From assembly GCA_050050435.1 (NCBI GenBank), contig JASFUE010000084.1:1-11269 (forward strand): DNA of 11,269 bases, read 5' to 3'. Of the stretch, positions 1 to 5,944 are shown one piece after another. The notes under the pieces were generated by a model. The model ran no database searches and was not told the origin of the DNA. It saw only the letters and a list, made by a program, of their open reading frames with translations. Position 1 is the stretch's first letter; every line of letters starts with the position of its first letter. Position numbers and translations under genes: made by a program. The stretch comes from SG8-40 sp050050435 (lineage in GTDB: Bacteria > Pseudomonadota > Gammaproteobacteria > Burkholderiales > Eutrophovitaceae).

Positions 1-1665
1 AGTGCGCTCACAGAAGTGGCATTGCCAGCTGCGGTAAAGCCTTTTCTGGATGGCACCTTCGTGGACAAGGACCCGTTCCTGATCAAGTGGACGCCGATTG
101 CGCTGATACTGCTGTTCGTATTTCGCGGTGTTGGCAGTTTCATGGGGCAGTATGCCAGCGCCTGGGTCGGCAACAAGATCGTCATGGATCTACGCGACCA
201 GATGTTCCGGCGAATGCTGGCCTTGCCGCTGGGCTACTTCCACAACAACACCACCGGCAACCTGATTTCCCGCTTTACCTATGATGTGGCCCAGGTAACC
301 CAGGCGGCGACACAGGTGGTGATGGTGCTGGTGAAGGACTCGCTCACCATTGTCGGGTTGTTCGCCTACCTGCTGTATGTCGACTGGAAGCTGACGCTGA
401 TCTCGATGATCATGATTCCGCCAATTGCGCTGGTGGTACGTTATTTCAATATCCGTTTGCGCCGCACCAGCCGCCTGACACAAGCGGCGATGGGTGACCT
501 GACCCAGGTCGTTCAGGAAACCATCGACTGCAACAAGGTGGTGAAGACATTTGGCGGCCAGGCTTACGAGACGCAGCGGTTCAATGACACCAGCAATGCG
601 CTGCGCGGGTTCATGATGAAACAGACTGCAGCAGCGGCGGGCAACGTGCCGATCGTGCAGTTACTCGCCGCACTCGCAACTGCCGTGGTGGTTTACTACG
701 TGACCGTTCAGGCGCAGCAAAACACCACTACGGTCGGCGGATTTGTATCGTTTCTGGCCGCGATGCTGATGCTCACTGCGCCCCTGAAAAGGCTGACCGG
801 AGTGGCAGAGCACTTGCAACGGGGCCTTGCTGCAGCCGAATCGGTGTTCGCGCTGATTGATGAAGCGCCGGAAACCGACGACGGCACCGTCGAACTGCCG
901 CGCGCCGAAGGCAAACTTGTTTTCGATCATGTCAATTTCAGCTATCCGGGCACTACCCGACCGGCGCTGTCCGACATCAACCTGGAGATCAGGCCCGGTG
1001 AAACGGTAGCACTGGTGGGTTCTTCCGGTGGCGGCAAGACGACGTTCGCCAACATGGTGCCGCGGTTTTACCGTCCCGACTCCGGGCGTATTCTTCTTGA
1101 TGACTACGACATTACCTCGGTCACGCTTGCCAGCCTGCGTGCAAACATCGCGCTGGTCAGTCAGGAAGTCGCCCTGTTCAATGATACGGTCGCGGCCAAT
1201 ATTGCCTACGGCGTAAATGCCGGAGCCAGCCGTGAACAGATCATTGCCGCTGCCGAGGCGGCCCATGCGATGGACTTTATTGGTGCCATGCCCCAGGGCC
1301 TGGATACGCTGATCGGCGAACAAGGTGTTCGTCTTTCCGGCGGGCAGCGCCAGCGTCTTGCCATTGCCCGCACCATTCTCAAGAACACGCCTGTTGTGAT
1401 TCTCGACGAGGCGACGTCCGCACTCGATTCGGAATCGGAAAAACACGTGCAAGCGGCGCTCGAATCGTTAATGAAAGGACGAACGACCATAGTGATCGCG
1501 CATCGTTTGTCCACCATCGAAAATGCCGATCGCATCATCGTTCTCGACGCCGGGAAAGTTGCCGAAATGGGCAGCCATATCGAGTTGCTGGCCCGTGGCG
1601 GAATCTATTCACGCTTGCACCAGTTGCAGTTTGCACTCGGCACCAGCGGCTTGCCGGCTGAGTAG
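1..1665 (+). CDS. msbA: MsbA-type lipid A/phospholipid flippase, ABC exporter (5' partial)
   Basis: Inner-membrane half-size ABC exporter that flips core-lipid A to the periplasmic leaflet; it works as a homodimer. The frame is open to base 1, so the true start lies upstream. The 554 visible codons against about 580-600 for the family suggest that 30-45 N-terminal residues are missing. The first half is a six-helix exporter membrane domain. The second half is the ATPase: Walker A GSSGGGKTT from 1018 (Lys at 1036-1038), Q-loop Gln at 1162-1164, signature LSGGQ at 1333-1347, Walker B ending in Asp 1405-1407 and catalytic Glu 1408-1410, and the switch His at 1501-1503. All catalytic residues are present, so the protein should be active. 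The in-frame GTG at 16 is inside the protein, not a start. Other exporters of the family (drug or peptide) are possible, but the N-terminal run LDGTFVDKD and the overall pattern fit MsbA. Confidence 0.9.
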   Translation, partial: SALTEVALPAAVKPFLDGTFVDKDPFLIKWTPIALILLFVFRGVGSFMGQYASAWVGNKIVMDLRDQMFRRMLALPLGYFHNNTTGNLISRFTYDVAQVTQAATQVVMVLVKDSLTIVGLFAYLLYVDWKLTLISMIMIPPIALVVRYFNIRLRRTSRLTQAAMGDLTQVVQETIDCNKVVKTFGGQAYETQRFNDTSNALRGFMMKQTAAAAGNVPIVQLLAALATAVVVYYVTVQAQQNTTTVGGFVSFLAAMLMLTAPLKRLTGVAEHLQRGLAAAESVFALIDEAPETDDGTVELPRAEGKLVFDHVNFSYPGTTRPALSDINLEIRPGETVALVGSSGGGKTTFANMVPRFYRPDSGRILLDDYDITSVTLASLRANIALVSQEVALFNDTVAANIAYGVNAGASREQIIAAAEAAHAMDFIGAMPQGLDTLIGEQGVRLSGGQRQRLAIARTILKNTPVVILDEATSALDSESEKHVQAALESLMKGRTTIVIAHRLSTIENADRIIVLDAGKVAEMGSHIELLARGGIYSRLHQLQFALGTSGLPAE

Positions 1666-2080
1666 AAAGGCGTCAATACCGCAGCGCCTGGCCGTATCCG
1701 GAGCCCGTCCTCGCCGTGCCGGGCGAGTTCATCGAGCTGGAGTTTCCTGCCGGTGAATTAGTCGGCCGCGACCGGAACAGGTCAACCGGACAACGCACAT
1801 TCGGAAGAGAAAATGGTACGCATTCGCGCGACGCCTTCGGAGAATTCTCACGGGGTTCATCTGTGTAACCAGCTATGCAATGATAGGAGCTGTCGGGAAC
1901 GCGACAAGTCATCGTTCCGTAACGCAAGTGCTGTAAACGAAAGTGTGCGCTACGCGTTGAATATTTGCTAATCATGAACGGAACGGGAGCTGACGCCAGT
2001 GCGCTGGGCCGGAATTTCACTGTTTCCGCTTTGTGACAAATTCATTACAGCATGACTGAATCGCTCGAGGAGAACGAATA
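1666..2080. other. Intergenic region between msbA and the sulfite oxidase-like gene
   Basis: I find no supportable gene in these 415 bases. Short structures seen directly: a 10-bp palindrome GAGAATTCTC (1840-1849); an inverted repeat GGAACG/CGTTCC (1896-1901 and 1913-1918) with a further GGAACG copy at 1980-1985; and an imperfect direct repeat, GTAACGCAAGTG (1919-1930) and GTAAACGAAAGTG (1933-1945), starting 14 bases apart. No hairpin with a T-run closes msbA, and I cannot pick a convincing sigma-70 promoter. The position suggests that the promoter and operator of the downstream molybdoenzyme are here, but that is inference. Confidence 0.5.
2067..2072 (+). promoter_or_regulatory. Ribosome binding site that fixes the GTG start at 2081
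   Basis: GAGGAG lies 8 bases ahead of the GTG at 2081. There is no in-frame ATG nearby that keeps the long Tat leader, so this site decides the start. It sits inside a nine-codon ATG frame (2052-2081) whose TAG stop shares its last base with the GTG. Confidence 0.7.
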
Positions 2081-3376
2081 GTGGATAAGCCGGAGAAAGA
2101 TGTTTTTGAACTGTATGAACAAGATCCGCAGGAAGCGGACCGCATCGTGTTTGGACGCAAGACCTACCCTGACCGCCGCGGCTTCCTCAAGGGTGCCGGA
2201 CTGGCCAGTATGGCAGCCTTGCTCGGGGGCGCGATCCCCTTCCATCGCAATATGCCAGGCGGATTGATTCCCGTCGCGCTCGCCGAAGAAGGTTTCCGGA
2301 TCAAGAACAAGGATGGCCTTACGATTCTCAACGACCGACCAGTGAACGCGGAGTGTCCGCCGCCGCTGCTCGATGATGACATCACGCCGACCGCCCGCCA
2401 CTTTGTGCGCAACAATGGCATTCCTCCGGCCAGTGTCGATGCATCGAACTGGACACTGCAAATCGACGGCGAAGTGGTCAAGCCGATGACGCTGACTATC
2501 GACGATCTGAAAAACAATTTTGATGTCGTCACCCAGGCCCTGGTAATCGAATGCGGTGGTAATGGACGCGCCTATTTCGATCCCAAGGCCAAAGGCAACC
2601 AGTGGACCCTGGGTGCGGTCGCCTGCTCCCGCTGGACCGGCGTACGCCTTGCCGATGTATTGAAAGCGGCGGGGTTGACCAACCGGGCGATCTATACAGC
2701 GCACTACTCAGCCGACAGCCATCTTTCCGGCGACCCCAAGAAGGACGCGATCTCGCGTGGCGTGCCTATTTCCAAGGCGCTCGATCCGAACAACCTGATT
2801 GCGTTCGAGCAAAATGGTGCGCCGATTGATCCGATGAACGGAGCGCCGCTGCGGTTGGTCGTTCCGGGATGGCCCGGCTCGTGTTCGCAGAAGTGGCTCA
2901 CCCGCATCTGGATTCGTGACCAGGTTCACGACGGCACCAAGATGACTGGCACAGCCTACCGGGTCCCGGAATATCCGGTCGCACCGGGTGAGAAAGTTCC
3001 CAAGGAAGCCTTTCGGATCATCGAATCGATGCCGGTGAAATCCCTCATCACCTACCCGCAAAGCGGTATCGAACTGACCGGAACACGCGAACTTGATGTT
3101 CGCGGGCATGCCTGGGCAGGTGATAACACGGTCAAGTCGATGCACCTGTCGATCGACTTCGGCGAGACCTGGATCAAGGCCGATCTGAAATCACCGGTCA
3201 ATCCCTACGCCTGGCAGAATTTCAGCGCCCGTGTCCGTTTCCCGACCCACGGCTATTACGAAATCTGGGCGCGTGCGACAGACAACGAAGGGCGTAGCCA
3301 ACCGTTCGGAATTGCATGGAATCCGAAAGGTTACCTGAACAACTCCATGCAGCGAGTCGCTGTCAGGGTTGCCTGA
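2081..3376 (+). CDS. sorA: Periplasmic sulfite dehydrogenase, molybdenum subunit (SorA/SoxC-like, sulfite oxidase family)
   Basis: Molybdopterin enzyme of the sulfite oxidase family, 431 residues, likely oxidising sulfite to sulfate in the periplasm and passing electrons to the cytochrome encoded next. The N terminus carries a Tat signal: DRRGFLKGAG at residues 31-40 (twin Arg 32-33), a hydrophobic stretch, and a likely cut after the Ala in PVALA (about residue 68), so it should be exported folded with cofactor. The cofactor domain spans roughly residues 110-285 and contains ECGGNGR at 157-163; Cys158 is the expected molybdenum ligand. The C-terminal part, with GHAWAGD and IDFGETW, is the family's dimerisation domain. 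Residue 242 is Phe (IAFEQNG) where animal and many bacterial enzymes have an active-site Tyr. Start GTG 2081 is chosen for its ribosome binding site and intact Tat leader. It could instead be a SoxC-like sulfane dehydrogenase, but no sox genes are visible; SorA-like is the safer reading. Confidence 0.85.
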   Translation: MDKPEKDVFELYEQDPQEADRIVFGRKTYPDRRGFLKGAGLASMAALLGGAIPFHRNMPGGLIPVALAEEGFRIKNKDGLTILNDRPVNAECPPPLLDDDITPTARHFVRNNGIPPASVDASNWTLQIDGEVVKPMTLTIDDLKNNFDVVTQALVIECGGNGRAYFDPKAKGNQWTLGAVACSRWTGVRLADVLKAAGLTNRAIYTAHYSADSHLSGDPKKDAISRGVPISKALDPNNLIAFEQNGAPIDPMNGAPLRLVVPGWPGSCSQKWLTRIWIRDQVHDGTKMTGTAYRVPEYPVAPGEKVPKEAFRIIESMPVKSLITYPQSGIELTGTRELDVRGHAWAGDNTVKSMHLSIDFGETWIKADLKSPVNPYAWQNFSARVRFPTHGYYEIWARATDNEGRSQPFGIAWNPKGYLNNSMQRVAVRVA

Positions 3377-3392
3377 GCGCTATCACACGCGA

Positions 3393-3422
3393 TTGTTTTA
3401 ACTAATCAGTATCAAGCAAAAT
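3393..3422 (+). promoter_or_regulatory. Weak candidate promoter ahead of the cytochrome gene
   Basis: TTGTTT (3393-3398), an 18-base spacer and CAAAAT (3417-3422) loosely match a sigma-70 promoter. Transcription would begin near 3429, inside the 5' arm of the terminator hairpin, so the new transcript would lack the outer stem. This would give the cytochrome its own start despite the terminator. The match is partial and could be chance. Confidence 0.25.
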
Positions 3423-3425
3423 AGG

Positions 3426-3458
3426 GCCGGTTGCGCAACGCGCAGCCGGCTCTTTTTT
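3426..3458 (+). terminator. Intrinsic terminator after the sulfite dehydrogenase gene
   Basis: An 11-bp stem, GCCGGTTGCGC (3426-3436) with GCGCAGCCGGC (3440-3450), has one G-T wobble pair and a three-base loop AAC. It is followed at once by TCTTTTTT (3451-3458). This is a textbook rho-independent terminator, 50 bases after the dehydrogenase stop codon and only a few bases before the cytochrome start codon. It implies that most dehydrogenase transcripts end before the cytochrome gene. Confidence 0.88.
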
Positions 3459-3469
3459 CGGAAATGAAT

Positions 3470-4198
3470 ATGAATCGTTCGGAATCAGGATGGAGTGCGC
3501 CGGCCTGGCTTGCGTTCTTTTTCGTAATGTTCACTGTTTTATTGCCGGTTACGGCAAGGGCGCAGGCGACGGCCGAACCGATCGGGCCACGGCTGGCCGT
3601 GGCCAATGTAGAGATCGGGAAGACCGTTTTTACACAATGTAGTGCCTGCCATGTCGCCAGCGCCGGTGCGCAGGTCACCATCGGGCCCAACCTGTGGAAC
3701 GTGGTCGGCCGGCCAATCGCCAGCCAGCCCGGTTATGAATATTCCGAATCGCTCGAGGCCATCGGCGGAACCTGGACTTTTGAAAAACTCAATGTCTATC
3801 TCACCGACCCGAAATTGCTGGCGCCGCAAGGGCGCATGCCGTTTCCGGGGATCAAGTCCATCGATGAGCGCGCTAATCTCATCGCCTACCTGCGTACCCT
3901 CAGCGACGACCCGGTTGCACTACCCGCCGCGCCGGCGGGCGGTGCGGCGGTGGCGAGCGCTGATGAGGACCCCGACAAGTGGCAGGGGTTGCCGCCCGGC
4001 CCCGGTCGCGAGGACGTTTTCTATCGCTGCAAGGCTTGTCACTCGCTGATGATCGTCAAGCAGCAAGGCCTCAACCGGGCATCGTGGGACGAGTCTCTCG
4101 AATGGATGGTCGAGGAACAGGGGATGACGCCGATCGAGGACGAGGCAACCCGCAACCGCGTCCTCGACTATCTCTCGACCCACTTCGGACGCGACTAG
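3470..4198 (+). CDS. Periplasmic two-haem cytochrome c, probable electron acceptor of the sulfite dehydrogenase
   Basis: About 242 residues, secreted by a Sec signal (hydrophobic residues 14-27, cut after ARA or AQA near 31-33). The first cytochrome domain has CSACH at 57-61 and a likely axial Met123 in GRMPFPGI; its GPNLWNVVGRP and NLIAYLRTL segments mark a class I cytochrome of the c2/c550 type. An Ala/Gly/Pro-rich linker leads to a shorter domain with CKACH at 187-191 and a Met-bearing segment (WMVEEQGM, Met219), resembling small SorB-like haem subunits. The pair therefore looks like a fusion of a soluble carrier with the dehydrogenase's own haem subunit. The likely role is to take electrons from the upstream molybdoenzyme and pass them toward the terminal oxidase. 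ATG 3470 is preferred, with GGAA six bases ahead; ATG 3464 is possible. A TTG at 3431 is excluded because it lies in the terminator stem. SoxD also carries two haems but is much longer. Confidence 0.85.
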   Translation: MNRSESGWSAPAWLAFFFVMFTVLLPVTARAQATAEPIGPRLAVANVEIGKTVFTQCSACHVASAGAQVTIGPNLWNVVGRPIASQPGYEYSESLEAIGGTWTFEKLNVYLTDPKLLAPQGRMPFPGIKSIDERANLIAYLRTLSDDPVALPAAPAGGAAVASADEDPDKWQGLPPGPGREDVFYRCKACHSLMIVKQQGLNRASWDESLEWMVEEQGMTPIEDEATRNRVLDYLSTHFGRD

Positions 4199-4232
4199 CG
4201 GCCTTTCCCTCTCTTCGCTGTATCGGCGGGAT

Positions 4233-4257
4233 GCGTTTCGGGGGTTGACAGAAACGC
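4233..4257. promoter_or_regulatory. Inverted repeat next to a TTGACA box, candidate operator of the TRAP operon
   Basis: GCGTTTC (4233-4239) and GAAACGC (4251-4257) form a perfect 7-bp inverted repeat. Its 11-base spacer ends in TTGACA (4245-4250), a consensus -35 box. The best -10 partner is GATGCT (4269-4274, 18-base spacer), which matches only half the consensus. No T-run follows, so it does not look like a terminator for the cytochrome gene. A repressor or activator site over the TRAP promoter is a reasonable guess. Confidence 0.35.
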
Positions 4258-4292
4258 GTCGCGCTAGCGATGCTGTTTCCCTGCCACGCTGC

Positions 4293-4315
4293 GCGCTCGC
4301 TGACACGGTGAGCGC
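4293..4315 (+). other. Hairpin in the probable TRAP leader
   Basis: GCGCTC (4293-4298) and GAGCGC (4310-4315) can pair around an 11-base loop, 25 bases before the ribosome binding site of the binding-protein gene. It may be a minor leader structure or chance in GC-rich DNA. Confidence 0.25.
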
Positions 4316-4350
4316 CGCGGTTGTACTGCGGTTCGTCATGGGAGGGGACT

Positions 4351-5421
4351 ATGAAGCTTCGAAATGCATGTGTCATGGCTGCGACTCTGGCCTGCCTCGG
4401 ATGGTTCGGCCTGGTGCCGGCGTACGCTGCCAAGTACACCATGGTCATCAGCCACCTTGCGCCCGAGGACCTGAATAACAACGAGATGCATCCGGCGATG
4501 AAGCACTTCGAATCGATTCTCGAAGCGGCAACCGCTGGAGAGATCGACGTACAGGTGTTTGGCAACGGTCAGCTCGGTACCGAGGTGGAAACCGCACGGC
4601 AGGCCCAGGCTGGCCGCCTGGTGCAAGCAACGCTGATTTCCTCGGGCGCCATGTCTTCGTTCTTCCCCGACTACCAGATCATCACCACGCCGTTTTTGTT
4701 TCCCGACTACCGCATCGCGCGCGCTTATTTCGACGGCGAATGGCATGCCAACTTCATGCGCGGCACGTTGAAGTCGGGGCTGCGATATCTTGGCACTCTC
4801 GATGATGGCGGCGGATTCGTCGCTTTCACCAACAACAAGCGCCTGATCAAGACCGTGGCGGATATCAAGGGCCTGAAAATCCGCGTTGAGGAAAATCCGG
4901 CGCACGTCGCCACCATGAAAGCACTGGGCGCATCGGCAACGCCGTTGCCGTGGGGAGAGGTGCTTACCGCACTGGGCACCGGGCTTGCCGACGGGCAATT
5001 CAATGCGCCCGGTGTCAGCCTTGCGTTCAAGCTGTGGGAAGTCAACGATTACACGACATGGAGCGGACATGTTTACAACTCGGTGTCATGGGTCGTCAGT
5101 GACAAATGGTTTCGCAAGCTGCCAAAAGCACATCAGCAGGCGGTGATCGAATCAGCGCGTGAGGCAGTTCAGGTGGCGCATGGCATCGCGGTGCTGGCTG
5201 CCATCAAGGGATGGGAAGCATCCTGTAAGAACTTCAAGAAGTGCTACATCCTGACGCAGAGCGAAAAAGACGCCATGGCGGCCGTCGCACGACCAGCCTG
5301 GAAAGAGTGGATTACGAACGACTTCGGCGTCGATGAAGGCCTGGTCGACTCGCTGTGGGCGGAAGTTGCCCGGCTGCAAACCGAGGTGAATCAACGCGAG
5401 TTACAGCGCTACGGGCGCTGA
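4351..5421 (+). CDS. dctP: TRAP transporter periplasmic substrate-binding protein (DctP family)
   Basis: Soluble periplasmic receptor of a TRAP transporter, 356 residues. It binds the solute and delivers it to the membrane subunits encoded next. A Sec signal peptide covers residues 1-26 (cut after AYA). The mature chain has the DctP pattern: an opening beta strand KYTMVISHLAP, FGNGQLGTEVE, PFLFPDY, and GLKIRVEENP with Arg178 at the place where the family's conserved Arg binds a substrate carboxylate (or other anion). The segment DGQFNAPG (214-221) stands where many relatives have DGQENP. The only cysteines in the mature protein are Cys292 and Cys298, likely a disulfide. The start ATG 4351 has GGAGGGG (4341-4347) just ahead; an upstream in-frame TTG at 4321 would add ten residues before the signal and is not used. 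The substrate cannot be read from the sequence: organic acid or sulfonate are both possible. Confidence 0.92.
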   Translation: MKLRNACVMAATLACLGWFGLVPAYAAKYTMVISHLAPEDLNNNEMHPAMKHFESILEAATAGEIDVQVFGNGQLGTEVETARQAQAGRLVQATLISSGAMSSFFPDYQIITTPFLFPDYRIARAYFDGEWHANFMRGTLKSGLRYLGTLDDGGGFVAFTNNKRLIKTVADIKGLKIRVEENPAHVATMKALGASATPLPWGEVLTALGTGLADGQFNAPGVSLAFKLWEVNDYTTWSGHVYNSVSWVVSDKWFRKLPKAHQQAVIESAREAVQVAHGIAVLAAIKGWEASCKNFKKCYILTQSEKDAMAAVARPAWKEWITNDFGVDEGLVDSLWAEVARLQTEVNQRELQRYGR

Positions 5422-5428
5422 GCGCAAC

Positions 5429-5944
5429 ATGCCCCTTGTCCCGTTGTTAAACCGGTTCAGCGCCGGTGTGAACACGCTTGCCCTGTTCTTCTGTGTGTTG
5501 TGCGTGCTCGCGATGTTATCCATCTCGTTCATCGGCTTCTTCTACATGGCGATTACCGGTGAGGCGTTGAGCTGGACTTATTCGCTTGCTCGTCTGTTCA
5601 TTCCGTGGATTGGCATGCTCAGTATCACGGTCGCGTTCTACAGCGGCGAGCACGTTGCCATGAACATCCTGTCGCGGCTGCTGCCGCGACGTCTCGCCGC
5701 CGCGCTCGGTGTGGCCGTACTCATGTCGGTGGGTGTATTCGCCGCCTTGCTGTTGTGGTTCGGCTGGCAATTCTTCGAGACGACAAGCCAGATCTATATG
5801 GTGTCCGACCAGGTGCAGATTCACGCCCGCTGGGTCGTCGCCTGCATGCCGGTCAGCGGTGCCATCCTGCTGATACACCTGATTAATGGTAACCGCATGC
5901 TCGCGCCGCAAGAAGGTGAAGCTATGCTTCCCGGATTGAACTGA
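5429..5944 (+). CDS. dctQ: TRAP transporter small membrane subunit (DctQ family)
   Basis: Four-helix inner-membrane protein of 171 residues that pairs with the large subunit and supports docking of the binding protein. Hydrophobic segments lie at about residues 17-42, 52-72, 88-111 and 134-152. The family mark after the second helix, a Gly-x-His stretch, appears as SGEHVAMNIL (72-81), and the last helix begins with the usual Pro. The gene begins 7 bases after the binding-protein stop and has only a weak ribosome binding site, so it probably depends on translation from upstream. Its TGA shares one base with the ATG of the next gene (TGATG). Sequence in this family is poorly conserved, so position and helix pattern carry much of the call. 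Confidence 0.88.
   Translation: MPLVPLLNRFSAGVNTLALFFCVLCVLAMLSISFIGFFYMAITGEALSWTYSLARLFIPWIGMLSITVAFYSGEHVAMNILSRLLPRRLAAALGVAVLMSVGVFAALLLWFGWQFFETTSQIYMVSDQVQIHARWVVACMPVSGAILLIHLINGNRMLAPQEGEAMLPGLN

Noticed and set aside
661..1452. Long minus-strand open frame opposite msbA
   Set aside because: It is the complement of a clear ABC exporter domain, and its translation has no recognisable motif.
1716..1868. Fifty-codon plus-strand frame (GTG start) after msbA
   Set aside because: The segment VPGEFIELEFPAGE looks faintly protein-like, but there is no ribosome binding site and the rest is not. It may be a gene relic, but I cannot support it.
1673..2020. 115-residue minus-strand frame in the long intergenic gap
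   Set aside because: Low-complexity, Ser/Pro/Arg-rich translation with no motif, signal or convincing ribosome binding site.
3431..3469. TTG start at 3431 for the cytochrome gene
   Set aside because: It lies inside the stem of a strong terminator and adds residues that are not part of a signal peptide. ATG 3470 (or 3464) has a GGAA ahead and gives a clean signal.
2081..4198. SoxCD sulfane dehydrogenase of the Sox system
   Set aside because: No soxXYZAB genes are nearby, and the cytochrome is shorter than SoxD with a SorB-like second domain. It is kept as an alternative only.
4321..4350. TTG start at 4321 for the TRAP binding protein
   Set aside because: ATG 4351 directly follows GGAGGGG and begins a normal signal peptide; the TTG would put the ribosome binding site inside the coding region.
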